Shown piece after piece: positions 51,522 through 59,928 of a stretch of DNA of 64,000 nucleotides. The stretch comes from UBA7672 sp965279205 (lineage in GTDB: Bacteria; Pseudomonadota; Alphaproteobacteria; Caulobacterales; Hyphomonadaceae), in assembly GCA_965279205.1 (NCBI GenBank), contig OZ257144.1:1302001-1366000 (forward strand), in the 5' to 3' direction. Under the pieces are notes generated by a model. It saw nothing but the letters and a program-made list of their open reading frames with translations. It did no database searches and was not told where the DNA came from. The position numbers were made by a program, and so were the translations under genes. Within the stretch, counting starts at the first letter, position 1, and each line of letters starts with the position of its first letter.

Positions 51522-52484
51522 CTACTTCTTCGCTTCCCGCACCCGTGCGCCCTGCAGGATGTGCTGGAGGGCGTAATTGCCTTCATGGCAGGCGAATTCA
51601 TAGACCGGACCGTCGGAGGGCGTGAACACCATCTCGCCCCTCCAGGCCTGCGTATAGAAACCCGGATCATTGATCTCGAAGGCGTAGGTGATCTCGTCCT
51701 TCGCGGTGCGCGTGAAGCGTTCGGTGACGGTCGCTTTCTCCGACAGGAAGACCGGCTCGTAGTCGCCATGCCAGCGGTTCCAGCCCCTGGTCACGACCAC
51801 CAGAGTGTCGCCTTCCCATCGGCCGACGCTGTCGCCGAGCCACTGCTTCACGGCTTCTGGCTTGTAGTCCTGGTCCATCCGGATGATGCGCGCATCGTGC
51901 ATCATCTCGACATCGATCATCACATGCGTCGGCGTCTGCACGATCTGGTAGGTGTTGTTGTAGAGGTTGTTCAGCATCGGCGGTCCACCCGAGCCGCGAG
52001 AGCCGACGAGGCAGCGATCCGCCGGATTCATTCCTTCCGGTCCATCCTCGCCGCGCTTCGACAGGATGACCGAGATCCGCTTCCGGCCGTCGTCCGAAAC
52101 CGGCATCTTTCCGTTGGCAGGTTCGGTGATCCACGACGAACGCGCCTGGCCCTTCACAACGCCGACCCTTGTCCCGCGATCGAGCCAGAACTGGTTGTAG
52201 CCGCCGGGGTCGCGGCCCGCCGGCGGTGCCGTCTGGGTTGCAGTCGGCGCTGCGTCTGCCGCAGACTGCTGTGCGCGTGTCGCCTCCATCTGCTTCACCT
52301 GGTCGGTGTTCAGCGCCAGCGGCAGCTGCGAATTGGTCCGCTCCAGCAACGTGATGCTGGAATTCGTCCACATGCCTTGCAGGTCCGGCTTGCCGTCCGG
52401 CGTGCGCGGCGGCTGATAGCCCTGCGCCATCGCGGGCAAGGCGACGGCAAGCGAAAGCGCTGCAAGCAGGCTGGAACGGAGCAT
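51522..52484 (-). CDS. Secreted CHEGNY-family protein, paralogue 3 of 3
   Basis: 320 residues with a signal (LRSSLLAALSLAVALPAMA) and a GGGAGGACTC leader before the ATG, matching the leader of paralogue 1. Conserved blocks PPRTPDGKPDLQGMWTN, QIVQTPTHVMIDVEMMHDA, WEGDTLVVVT and YEFACHEGNYALQHILQGA. Periplasmic. Not obviously linked to the ECF regulon since no GGAAT-N16-CGTC is found upstream. Confidence 0.82.
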   Translation of the reverse strand: MLRSSLLAALSLAVALPAMAQGYQPPRTPDGKPDLQGMWTNSSITLLERTNSQLPLALNTDQVKQMEATRAQQSAADAAPTATQTAPPAGRDPGGYNQFWLDRGTRVGVVKGQARSSWITEPANGKMPVSDDGRKRISVILSKRGEDGPEGMNPADRCLVGSRGSGGPPMLNNLYNNTYQIVQTPTHVMIDVEMMHDARIIRMDQDYKPEAVKQWLGDSVGRWEGDTLVVVTRGWNRWHGDYEPVFLSEKATVTERFTRTAKDEITYAFEINDPGFYTQAWRGEMVFTPSDGPVYEFACHEGNYALQHILQGARVREAKK

Positions 52485-52608
52485 GAGTCCTCCCGGAAAT
52501 GCGCGATCACACTAGTCCGGGTTGCGCGACGCGAACAGGGCAGGCGGGCGACGCAGACAAGTCTGGCCGGCAACGCCTGTGCGCTATGCGATTCGCCGGT
52601 CTGGGCGC

Positions 52609-53865
52609 CTACTTCTTCAGGCTGGCCGCATAGTCTTCGGCAGCCTTGAGGACGCGCAGCACATTGCCGCTCCACATCTTCTGCAGGTCCGCTTCGCTAT
52701 AACCTTCGGTCAGCAGACGCGCGGTGATTTTCGGCATGTAGGTGATGTCGCGATAGCCGGTGAGTCCTCCGCCGCCATCCCAGTCGGCGCCGCCGAGGCC
52801 GACATGATCCACGCCGATCAGTTTGATCGCGTAGAGGATCTGCTTCATGTAGTCCTCGAAGTCGGCCTGCGACGCCGGGTATTGCCGGTTCACCGCTTCC
52901 ATCTCGTCGAGATAGGCCTTGTAGCGCTCGTCGCTCAGCGCGCCGACGGGGCCGTATTTTGTGGTGATCGCACTCACTGCCGCCGCGCGTTCAGGCGGCG
53001 CGGCCGGCAGCGTCTTCAGGAACAGCGTGTTCATCTGGATCACGCCGCCCTTGGCAGCGAGCTTCCTCAGCATCGCGTCCGACATGTTGCGCGGGTGTTC
53101 GTTCAGCGCATCGACGCCATGGTGCGACATCACCAGCGGCGTAGCGGACAGATCCATCATCTGGTCGACGGTCGTGTCGGCCGAGTGACTGCCATCGAGC
53201 ACCATGCCGAGTTCGTTGGCGCGCTTCACGAACGCCTTGCCCATCGGCGAGAGGCCGCCCCACTTTGCCGACTGGCCCATCATGTTGGCCGAGTCGGCGA
53301 GCTGGTTGTTGCCATTGTGCACCGGCCCGATCATGCGCACGCCCATCATGTAGAACGTGTCGATCAGCGTGATGTCGTCGCCGAGCTCCCAGGAGTTCTC
53401 CATCGACAGGAAGACGATCTTCTTTCCGGCCTTGTTGATGCGTTCGGCGTCGGCTGCCTTGAGAGCGATCTCGAACGTGTCCGGATTGGCCGCGACCATC
53501 TTCTGGATCGCCAGCCCGCGGCTGAGCGCCCGGTCGCGGACCATGGCGTAGGCTTCCGGCGTCAGCGCGCCCTGGCCCATATAGATCGCCCAGAACCCGC
53601 CATCGAGCCCGCCATCGTTCATGCGCGGCAGGTCGACCTGGCTTCCGTCGCGATCCACGGAATGGCGCTCCGTGATGTCATAGGGCCGCGCGCCTTCCAG
53701 CAGCGCCGGGGTGTCGAGGTGGGTGTCGAGCGTCAGCATCCGTTGGTGAATCGCCATGGCTTCCGCGCTGACGCCGTCGGGGGGTGTGGCCATCGAGGCA
53801 CACGCCGAAACAGAAAGCGCAGAGGCGCCTAGCAGCAGCACCCTCAGGAATCTTGCAGACGCCAT
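52609..53865 (-). CDS. M19 membrane dipeptidase (lipoprotein)
   Basis: 418 residues with lipobox SVSAC. Zinc ligands HLD in LTLDTHLDTP, Glu in LSMENSWELG, and His in DGSHSADTT and MSHHGVDAL, as in renal-dipeptidase-type M19 enzymes. Expected in the periplasm or on the envelope, hydrolysing dipeptides, possibly D-containing. The C-terminus ends with a YAASLKK tail. Confidence 0.94.
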   Translation of the reverse strand: MASARFLRVLLLGASALSVSACASMATPPDGVSAEAMAIHQRMLTLDTHLDTPALLEGARPYDITERHSVDRDGSQVDLPRMNDGGLDGGFWAIYMGQGALTPEAYAMVRDRALSRGLAIQKMVAANPDTFEIALKAADAERINKAGKKIVFLSMENSWELGDDITLIDTFYMMGVRMIGPVHNGNNQLADSANMMGQSAKWGGLSPMGKAFVKRANELGMVLDGSHSADTTVDQMMDLSATPLVMSHHGVDALNEHPRNMSDAMLRKLAAKGGVIQMNTLFLKTLPAAPPERAAAVSAITTKYGPVGALSDERYKAYLDEMEAVNRQYPASQADFEDYMKQILYAIKLIGVDHVGLGGADWDGGGGLTGYRDITYMPKITARLLTEGYSEADLQKMWSGNVLRVLKAAEDYAASLKK

Positions 53866-53918
53866 TCAATCCTCGCGAGAAATGTCCTCAAATCACTCAT
53901 GCACGGCCCGGCATGGCG

Positions 53919-53978
53919 CCTCAAGACGGTCGGGACAATTACCTCTTCCGCAAGGGAATGCCCGCTCGCGTCTTGAGG
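53919..53978. repeat. 10-bp inverted repeat upstream of an outer-membrane protein gene
   Basis: CCTCAAGACG (53919-53928) and CGTCTTGAGG (53969-53978) with a 40-base spacer; 88 bases before the start at 54066. Could be a 5' leader structure or regulatory site. Confidence 0.35.
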
Positions 53979-54065
53979 GGTCACCGATTTGTCATCGGCA
54001 CAAAACGTGTAAGGTCACGTCGGCCCAAAGGGTCAATTTGGGGTCAGGATTTAAGGGAGACGACT

Positions 54066-54740
54066 ATGTATAAATGGGGCATCGGCGTCGCCACGGCGGC
54101 GCTGGCGGCTGCGTTCGCGGGGGGCTCGGCGAGCGCGCAGGTCTACATCGCAGGCGGCGCTGGCTGGAACGAACTCGACAGCGTGAACTCGCGCACCGAA
54201 AGCGGCATTTCGCCGGGCGTTCCGCTCAACATGGCGATCGACGTGGACGGCGGCCTCTCGGCCAACGGCGCGCTCGGCATCGACCTCGGCGCCCTGCGCA
54301 TCGAGGGTGAATACCGCTACAGCACGTCGGACACGAACAACTACCAGGCCAAGATCGGCGCGGGCGTCACCCGCCAGACCGACGGCAACGTCGTTACGCA
54401 AAGCGCGATGGCGAACGTATATTACGATTTCGACGGCGGCGGTTTCTCGCCCTTCCTCGGCGTCGGCATTGGACCGACCAAGGCCGATGTCGAGCTGTCC
54501 GGCCCGAGCCCGCTCGCGCCGAACGGCCCGGTCGTCTCGCTGGTCAACACCGACGAGACGAATATCGGCTGGCAGGCGATGGCCGGTTTCTCGGTTCCGA
54601 TCATGCCGAACACCGCGCTGACGGCGCAGTATCGCTACTACGACGATGGCACGTTCGATCTGCGTGACACCAACGGCCGCACGATGCACCTGAGCGTCAA
54701 AGGTCACAGCTTCGACGTCGGCCTGCGTTTCGGCTTCTAG
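54066..54740 (+). CDS. Outer-membrane beta-barrel protein (OmpA/porin-like)
   Basis: 224 residues with a signal peptide and AAGGGAGACGAC upstream. VYIAGGAGWNELD, MANVYYDFDGGGFSPFLGVG and the C-terminal FDVGLRFGF with a final Phe are typical of 8-stranded outer-membrane barrels of the OmpW/opacity type. Function not assigned; common envelope structural or stress-linked protein. Confidence 0.85.
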   Translation: MYKWGIGVATAALAAAFAGGSASAQVYIAGGAGWNELDSVNSRTESGISPGVPLNMAIDVDGGLSANGALGIDLGALRIEGEYRYSTSDTNNYQAKIGAGVTRQTDGNVVTQSAMANVYYDFDGGGFSPFLGVGIGPTKADVELSGPSPLAPNGPVVSLVNTDETNIGWQAMAGFSVPIMPNTALTAQYRYYDDGTFDLRDTNGRTMHLSVKGHSFDVGLRFGF

Positions 54741-54899
54741 GCCGATCGACTGCGAATTGTCTTGGAGCGCGCGGCCCTCGGGTCGCGCGCTTCTATTTTC
54801 AGCGGTGCGAAAATAATCCCGGCAAACGCGTCAGATGTGTTGGCGCTGGGCCTTCAATGGCGTGAAGCTGGACGCAGGCCATTGGTCCGGGAGTCGGAG

Positions 54900-55409
54900 G
54901 TGAATCAGTCCATCCGCGAAGCGGTCGCGGCTGACGCGGAGGAGATCGCGGCGCTGCGCATTTCCGCGGCGGACGACCTCACAGCGCGTTTTGGCAAGGG
55001 CTTCTGGTCTTCCAACACAACATCCAGCGGCGTGATGCTGGGCATCAACCGGGGCAAGGTGTTGATCGCCACGCAGGCCGGGCTGATCGTCGGCACGCTA
55101 ACCCTGTCCACCCGCAAGCCCTGGGCGATTGACCCCGCCTATTTCACCAAGGCGAAGACGCCGATCTATCTAACCAGCATGGCGATCGACCCGAAACAAC
55201 AGAAACGGGGTATCGGCCGCGCGATGCTGGCCGCAGCAATAGACAAGGTCCGCGCCTGGCCGGGCGATGCGATCCGGCTCGATGCCTTCGACGATGCCGC
55301 CGGCGCCGGCGAGTTCTATGCGAAGTGCGGCTATCAGGAGCGCGGACGCGCCGTCTTTCGCAGCGTGCCGCTGATCTACTACGAGCTGCTCCTCCCGTTC
55401 CCCGCTTGA
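54900..55409 (+). CDS. GNAT-family N-acetyltransferase
   Basis: 169 residues from a GTG at 54900 (GGGAG upstream); the frame is open upstream to 54762 but without a domain. The acetyl-CoA site is IDPKQQKRGIGRAMLAAAID, with beta5/alpha4 near FYAKCGYQERGR. Cytoplasmic. Substrate unknown. Confidence 0.82.
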   Translation: MNQSIREAVAADAEEIAALRISAADDLTARFGKGFWSSNTTSSGVMLGINRGKVLIATQAGLIVGTLTLSTRKPWAIDPAYFTKAKTPIYLTSMAIDPKQQKRGIGRAMLAAAIDKVRAWPGDAIRLDAFDDAAGAGEFYAKCGYQERGRAVFRSVPLIYYELLLPFPA

Positions 55410-55439
55410 TGCGTCATCACGCCTGCGTTTTCGCTGCGT

Positions 55440-55464
55440 TTTGCGAATGAGAATGGGTTGCAAA
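55440..55464. promoter_or_regulatory. Possible Fur/Irr-like box upstream of the PepSY operon
   Basis: TTTGC (55440-55444) and GCAAA (55460-55464) frame GAATGAGAATGGG; the whole is an imperfect palindrome similar to alphaproteobacterial iron boxes. It lies about 100 bases before the PepSY gene start. The match to a real Fur site is incomplete, so this is only suggestive. Confidence 0.35.
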
Positions 55465-55561
55465 CAGCGGATGCGTGTCGTAACGCTCGCCTGAACTGGG
55501 GTCGCAAGGGCGCCCGGAATGGCAATGCACGTCGGATGTGATCCGCACGTCGGGGAGCTGG

Positions 55562-56266
55562 ATGGCCGAGGGCTCGGACATTGGCGCGAACGCATCCGTG
55601 GATGCGGACAAGGCGCAGGCCGAGCGAGCGGCGAAAAAGGCTCACAAGGCGAAAGTGCGTCGCCTGTTCTGGATGACCCAGGCGCGCATCTGGCACTGGA
55701 TCACTGGCGCCGCGACGCTGATCGGCATGCTGCTGTTCTCGATCACTGGCATCACTCTTAACCATGCGAGCCAGATCGAAGCCAAACCCGTCATCACCCA
55801 GGTCGAGAAGGTGATGCCGCCCGAACTACTGGTCCAGCTGGGCGAAGGGCCGGTCGAGGGCAAGACGTCGATCCTGCCAAAGCCCGTCGCCGACTGGCTG
55901 GAAAAGGAAACCGGCGCGCCTGTCTCGCGCAAGACCGGCGAGTGGTCGGATCTCGATGTATACGTCGGCATGCCGAAACCCGGCGGCGATGCGTGGCTGT
56001 CGATCGACCGCGAGACCGGCGAGGTCGTCTACGAGAACACGGACCGCGGCGCGATCTCCTGGCTCAACGACCTGCACAAGGGCCGCAACACCGGCTCGAT
56101 GTGGTTCTGGTTCCTCGACATCTTCTCTGCCGCGGCCATCCTGTTCTGCATCACCGGACTGGTGCTGCTCTGGATGCACGCGGCGCGCAGGCCGCCGACC
56201 TGGTTCATTGTCGGCGCAGGACTTCTTGTTCCGGCGATCATCGCCGTCTTTCTGATCCATGTGTGA
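55562..56266 (+). CDS. PepSY-associated TM helix protein
   Basis: 234 residues from ATG 55562 with GGGGAG upstream. One membrane helix near residues 52-72 (WITGAATLIGMLLFSITGIT), a periplasmic domain with DVYVGMPKPGGDAWLSIDRE of PepSY type, then two more helices at the C-terminus. In similar operons it is thought to help iron reduction or TonB-linked uptake. First gene of PepSY, DUF2271, DUF4198, apbE order. Confidence 0.9.
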   Translation: MAEGSDIGANASVDADKAQAERAAKKAHKAKVRRLFWMTQARIWHWITGAATLIGMLLFSITGITLNHASQIEAKPVITQVEKVMPPELLVQLGEGPVEGKTSILPKPVADWLEKETGAPVSRKTGEWSDLDVYVGMPKPGGDAWLSIDRETGEVVYENTDRGAISWLNDLHKGRNTGSMWFWFLDIFSAAAILFCITGLVLLWMHAARRPPTWFIVGAGLLVPAIIAVFLIHV

Positions 56267-56277
56267 GGCACGACTGA

Positions 56278-56790
56278 ATGCGTAAGCTTGTGACCCTGGC
56301 TGTACCTCTGACGATGGTCGGCGCCGCCCATGCGGGCGTGCTTGAACTCACCGTCGACATTCCGAAGCTCACCGTCTCCGAATACCACCGCCCCTACATC
56401 GCCATCTGGATCGAGGATGCGGCCGGCAAGGTCGCCGCCAACCTCTCCGTCTGGTACGATGTTGATCTCAAGGATCAGGAGGGCGAGAAGTGGCTGAAGG
56501 ACATCCGCCAGTGGTGGCGCCGCACCGGCCGCACGCTCGAGCTTCCGGCAGACGGCCTCTCGAGCCCCACGCGGCCTCCGGGCGCCAACAAGGTCGAATT
56601 CAAGACCGACAGCGGCGCCTTCGCGAAGCTTGCGCCCGGCGACTACAGGCTGATCGTCGAGGCGACACGCGAAGTTGGCGGCAAGGAGCTCGTCGAGATT
56701 CCTTTCAAATGGACGCCAGGAGCGGAGGCGACCGCTTCTGCGAAGGGCAAGGAAGAACTCGGCGCCGTCACGCTCAAGCTTACAAAGTAA
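56278..56790 (+). CDS. DUF2271 domain-containing periplasmic protein
   Basis: 170 residues with a signal (RKLVTLAVPLTMVGAAHA). The DUF2271 pattern is evident (YIAIWIEDAAGKVAANLSVW, Lys-rich C-terminus KEELGAVTLKLTK). Starts 11 bases after the PepSY stop; no cysteine or haem motif. Part of the PepSY/ApbE operon. Function unknown in the family. Confidence 0.88.
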   Translation: MRKLVTLAVPLTMVGAAHAGVLELTVDIPKLTVSEYHRPYIAIWIEDAAGKVAANLSVWYDVDLKDQEGEKWLKDIRQWWRRTGRTLELPADGLSSPTRPPGANKVEFKTDSGAFAKLAPGDYRLIVEATREVGGKELVEIPFKWTPGAEATASAKGKEELGAVTLKLTK

Positions 56791-56818
56791 TTCAACCGGC
56801 ATTCCTGGGAGACATCAC

Positions 56819-57628
56819 ATGAAAACCTTCGCCAAGCGCTGCATCACCGCTGTCGCCCTTGCGGCGCTCGCCGTCGGCACGGCACACGCGCACCGCGCCT
56901 GGATCCTGCCCTCGACCACGATCGTCTCGGGCGAAGGCGCCTATGTCACGATCGACGCAGCTGCCTCGAACAACCTGTTCTTCCCGGATCACCGCCCGAT
57001 GGCGGTCGACCAGATCGTCATCACCGCGCCGGACGGCAAGACGACCAAGGCAACCAACGCGATGGTCGGCCAGTACCGCACCACGCTCGACGTCAAGCTC
57101 GACCAGAAAGGCACCTACCGCATCGCCAACGCCTCCAGTGGCTTCAACGCCAGCTGGAAGGAAGGCGCGGAAGTGAAGCGCTGGCGTGGCACGCTCGCCG
57201 AATACGCCGCGCAAGGCATCGACAAGAAGCCCGGCGTCGAACTCACCGTCTCCAACCGCCGCGTCGAGACCTTCGTCACCGTTGGCGCGCCGACCGCGAT
57301 CAAGACAACAGGCAAGGGCCTCGAACTCACCGCCGTTACCCACCCGAACGATCTCTATGTGGGCGAGGAAGTGAGCTTCAAGCTGACCGACAACGGCAAG
57401 CCTGCCGCAGGTCTCGCCGTCCAGGTCATCGCCGGCGGCGACCGCTATCGCGAGGACGAAGGCGCCATCAAGGTCACGTCCGACGAGGACGGCGTCATCA
57501 AGCTGAAATTCCCGTCGGCTGGCATGTTCTGGCTCAACACCGAAAGCCAGGGCACGATCACGATGGAAGGCAAGACGATGAAGAGCTCGTCGATGTATTC
57601 GGCAGTTCTGGAAGTTCTTCCGGGCTGA
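56819..57628 (+). CDS. DUF4198 domain-containing periplasmic protein
   Basis: 269 residues from ATG 56819 after a GGGAGA site. A signal peptide ends AHAHRAW, giving a mature N-terminal His. Two beta domains, the second with YVGEEVSFKLTDNGKPAAGL, match DUF4198 (often found near metal uptake genes). Third gene in the PepSY operon, followed by a hairpin before apbE. Confidence 0.88.
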   Translation: MKTFAKRCITAVALAALAVGTAHAHRAWILPSTTIVSGEGAYVTIDAAASNNLFFPDHRPMAVDQIVITAPDGKTTKATNAMVGQYRTTLDVKLDQKGTYRIANASSGFNASWKEGAEVKRWRGTLAEYAAQGIDKKPGVELTVSNRRVETFVTVGAPTAIKTTGKGLELTAVTHPNDLYVGEEVSFKLTDNGKPAAGLAVQVIAGGDRYREDEGAIKVTSDEDGVIKLKFPSAGMFWLNTESQGTITMEGKTMKSSSMYSAVLEVLPG

Positions 57629-57656
57629 TCTTGAGCCCGACCGATCGCCACAATGA

Positions 57657-57689
57657 AGAAGCCGGTCCGCCAGCAGCGGGCCGGCTTCT
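57657..57689 (+). terminator. 14-bp hairpin between DUF4198 gene and apbE
   Basis: AGAAGCCGGTCCGC (57657-57670) pairs with GCGGGCCGGCTTCT (57676-57689) with one G-T and a CAGCA loop. Stable but without a T-run, so partial attenuation rather than full termination is likely. It favours the ATG at 57703 as the apbE start, since a TTG at 57631 would place the stem inside the gene. Confidence 0.5.
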
Positions 57690-57702
57690 GATTCCTGCGG
57701 GC

Positions 57703-58638
57703 ATGCATCCCTCGAAACTTCGCGCCTCGCGTCTGGATGCGCCGGTCCGGCGTCTTTCCGGCGCAACCATGGGCACGGGCTGGTCGCTTGCCTTCGTTGC
57801 GCAAGACTCTGTCGCCAATACCGATGTGATGGCCGCGCTCGAGGAAACTTTCGCGCTTGTGATTGTGCAGATGAGCGGCTGGGAGCCGTCGTCCGACCTC
57901 TGCCGGTTCAACCGCGAGCTCGGCTGGCACGATCTCCAGCCGGACTTCCTTCTGGTGCTGACTCGTGCGCTCGAAATCGCGGCGCTGACGGATGGCGCCT
58001 ACAACCCCGCGCTTGCTGCACGCATGGACATGCTAGGCCTCGGGCCCGCGCTGGATCGCCCATCAGGAACGGCAAGCTGGCGCGACATCCAGCTCGATAT
58101 CGTCAACCGCCGCGCATTCCAGCCGGGCGGCGTTGCGCTCGACCTCTCATCCATTGCCAAGGGCCACGCCGTCGATCTCTGCGCCGCGCGCCTCCGCGCC
58201 CTCGGCATTCCCAGCTTCCTGATGGAAATCGGCGGCGAGTTCGTCGGCGAGGGCGTCAAGCCTGATGCTCAACCCTGGTGGGTCGAACTCGAACTCTCCG
58301 ATCTTGCGCCGGCGCCGGGCGAGCCTCGCCACACGGATGTTGCGCTAGTCGGACTCGCCATCGCCACGTCCGGCGACTTCGTCCGCCGCCGCGATGGCGT
58401 CTCCCACCTTCTCGATGGCCGCACCGGAACACCTCTGCGTGGCGACCTGTCCGGCGTTTCCGTGATGCACGCCAACGCCATGGATGCAGACGGCTGGGCG
58501 ACGGCGCTCTTCGCGCTCGGCGCGGAGCAGGGGGTGGCAATGGCGGATGCGCAGGGACTGGCAGCGGTGTTCGCGACGCGGACTACCGAAGGTGTGCGAA
58601 CACTGCTCAGCGCGAAGGCACGTGAGATGCAGGGTTAG
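57703..58638 (+). CDS. apbE: FAD:protein FMN transferase (ApbE family)
   Basis: 311 residues. SGATMGTGWSLAFV, the DLSSIAKGHAVD segment, MEIGGEFVGEG, and AMDADGWATALFALG are ApbE family motifs; it transfers FMN from FAD to target Thr in flavoproteins. No clear lipobox or signal at the chosen start. Fourth gene of the PepSY operon, which suggests flavin-based iron or electron transport. Ends overlapping the stop of the minus-strand small gene at 58635. Confidence 0.93.
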   Translation: MHPSKLRASRLDAPVRRLSGATMGTGWSLAFVAQDSVANTDVMAALEETFALVIVQMSGWEPSSDLCRFNRELGWHDLQPDFLLVLTRALEIAALTDGAYNPALAARMDMLGLGPALDRPSGTASWRDIQLDIVNRRAFQPGGVALDLSSIAKGHAVDLCAARLRALGIPSFLMEIGGEFVGEGVKPDAQPWWVELELSDLAPAPGEPRHTDVALVGLAIATSGDFVRRRDGVSHLLDGRTGTPLRGDLSGVSVMHANAMDADGWATALFALGAEQGVAMADAQGLAAVFATRTTEGVRTLLSAKAREMQG

Positions 58639-58886
58639 CGACGAGTGTCTTGAGGTTGCGTCCGCTTGATCGCTTCGAGCCAGTCGCCCCACATTGCGGA
58701 ATCGGCCTGGCCGCTGTTTGCCCACTGATTGATCCAGCCCAACAGCTTGGGCATGGAGTCATCCGGTCGCCCGTCTCTTTCCCAGAAAGCTTCGAGGAAG
58801 CTGGTCATTGCCGCAAACGCGTGCCCTGTGGTCAACAGATCTTCGCGTCCGTTGGGAAAACAAAGTTCGTCTCGCGGCATGCTCAT
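58635..58886 (-). CDS. Small acidic protein next to DUF3601
   Basis: 83 residues, no signal; Trp-rich helices (FLEAFWERDGR, GWINQWANSGQ, MWGDWLEAI). ATG 58886 preceded by GAGGTGAG, 5 bases after the DUF3601 stop; the next ATG at 58880 is also possible. Small Trp-rich proteins paired with DUF3601 look like immunity-type genes, but this is inference from layout. Fifth gene of the operon. Confidence 0.6.
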   Translation of the reverse strand: MSMPRDELCFPNGREDLLTTGHAFAAMTSFLEAFWERDGRPDDSMPKLLGWINQWANSGQADSAMWGDWLEAIKRTQPQDTRR

Positions 58887-58891
58887 CGTTC

Positions 58892-59209
58892 TTATCTCAC
58901 CTCGACCACATACTCCGCTAGCCCATCCAGTATCCCGCGCTGCTCTTCCTCGCGGTCCTGCATGCGGATGTGCCATTCGCGGATCCCGTCCACCGAGACA
59001 AACAGAGAGCGCCCATCATCGTAGGGAAGGAATGCCGTGCCGATGTACGTCCATTCTTCTCCGACGGTATGCACGTCCTTGTCGAAGTCGATGAACTCTT
59101 TCACCACTCGATAGCGGTGGCCGGGCAGCAAGTGCAGATAGCCGTGCCCAACACCGTGACTTGAATAGGTGCCCTTGGGAAAGCCGTCACCGATCACTTG
59201 AGCTTCCAT
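58892..59209 (-). CDS. DUF3601-like protein
   Basis: 105 residues. YLHLLPGHRYRVVKEFIDFD and HTVGEEWTYIGTAFLPYDDG match the DUF3601 family pattern as I remember it. Start overlaps the sulfotransferase-like stop by 16 bases. No signal peptide. The function of this family is not established; it often sits with polymorphic-toxin or immunity genes. Confidence 0.75.
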   Translation of the reverse strand: MEAQVIGDGFPKGTYSSHGVGHGYLHLLPGHRYRVVKEFIDFDKDVHTVGEEWTYIGTAFLPYDDGRSLFVSVDGIREWHIRMQDREEEQRGILDGLAEYVVEVR

Positions 59210-59928
59210 TTCGCCAGCGCTTCATAGTGAGGCCGCGCCTCGTCAGCGATGCGCTGTAGGTGATCCGGCAGGGCGCGCTTCTTTTCCGCCTTGGGCGGTT
59301 CGAAACCTGTCGACTTCTCAACTGCGTCATACCAGGCCGGCGCCCACACGCCGTCCGTGTCCCGCCGGCCTGCTGGCCAACTCAGCATCTGCGCCGCCCA
59401 GGAAATGCCGAGTTCCGAGCAAAGCTTCGACAGCACGCCAGCCGGATCTAGTAGGATGTCGATGCTCTCAACGACTGGTGGCGCATGACCAAGGCGGTCG
59501 GACTCGCGCTTGAAGATTTCCCATTGCTGGACGAAGCCGACATCTTCCAGTGTCACTTCGCCCCGCTTCACCGAATAGGACGCCAGCACCAGGTCTGGAT
59601 CGCGGATCAGGAATGCGTTGCGGCACTCCTTCATCCAGTCGAGCCCGAAGCCCGAGAGCATGTGATGCGTCATGTGCTTCTGGTAGAAGATGCTTCGCCC
59701 ACCCGGCGGATCGGCCAACAATTGAGGCACGACATCGCGCCAGTCGTTGGGCTGCGAGGCCAGTGTTTCCGCCACCATGGGATGATCGGCGCCCGATATG
59801 GCGAGATAGGCTGCATAGAACGGCTCATCCATCACATGCGTGTCGGGTCGTGCGCCGAACGAGCGCATCAACGCCGTGGAGATATTCCGCGGCCCCGACC
59901 ACATCGCTATCCTTACGGGTTGCGCCAC
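59194..59928 (-). CDS. Sulfotransferase-like P-loop protein
   Basis: 244 residues from a GTG at 59928. The PSB-type site is MWSGPRNISTALMRSF (residues 9-24), and FLIRDPDLVLASYSVKRGE corresponds to the PAPS 3'-phosphate region. Such proteins often neighbour aminotransferase genes, as here. Overlaps the GST gene by 16 bases and the DUF3601 gene by 16 bases, so expression is coupled. Substrate unknown. Confidence 0.85.
   Translation of the reverse strand: MAQPVRIAMWSGPRNISTALMRSFGARPDTHVMDEPFYAAYLAISGADHPMVAETLASQPNDWRDVVPQLLADPPGGRSIFYQKHMTHHMLSGFGLDWMKECRNAFLIRDPDLVLASYSVKRGEVTLEDVGFVQQWEIFKRESDRLGHAPPVVESIDILLDPAGVLSKLCSELGISWAAQMLSWPAGRRDTDGVWAPAWYDAVEKSTGFEPPKAEKKRALPDHLQRIADEARPHYEALAKWKLK

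Noticed and set aside
55417..55611. A small minus-strand frame containing HCHS and HSHS motifs.
   Set aside because: It overlaps the start of the PepSY gene and its upstream region and has no convincing ribosome binding site.
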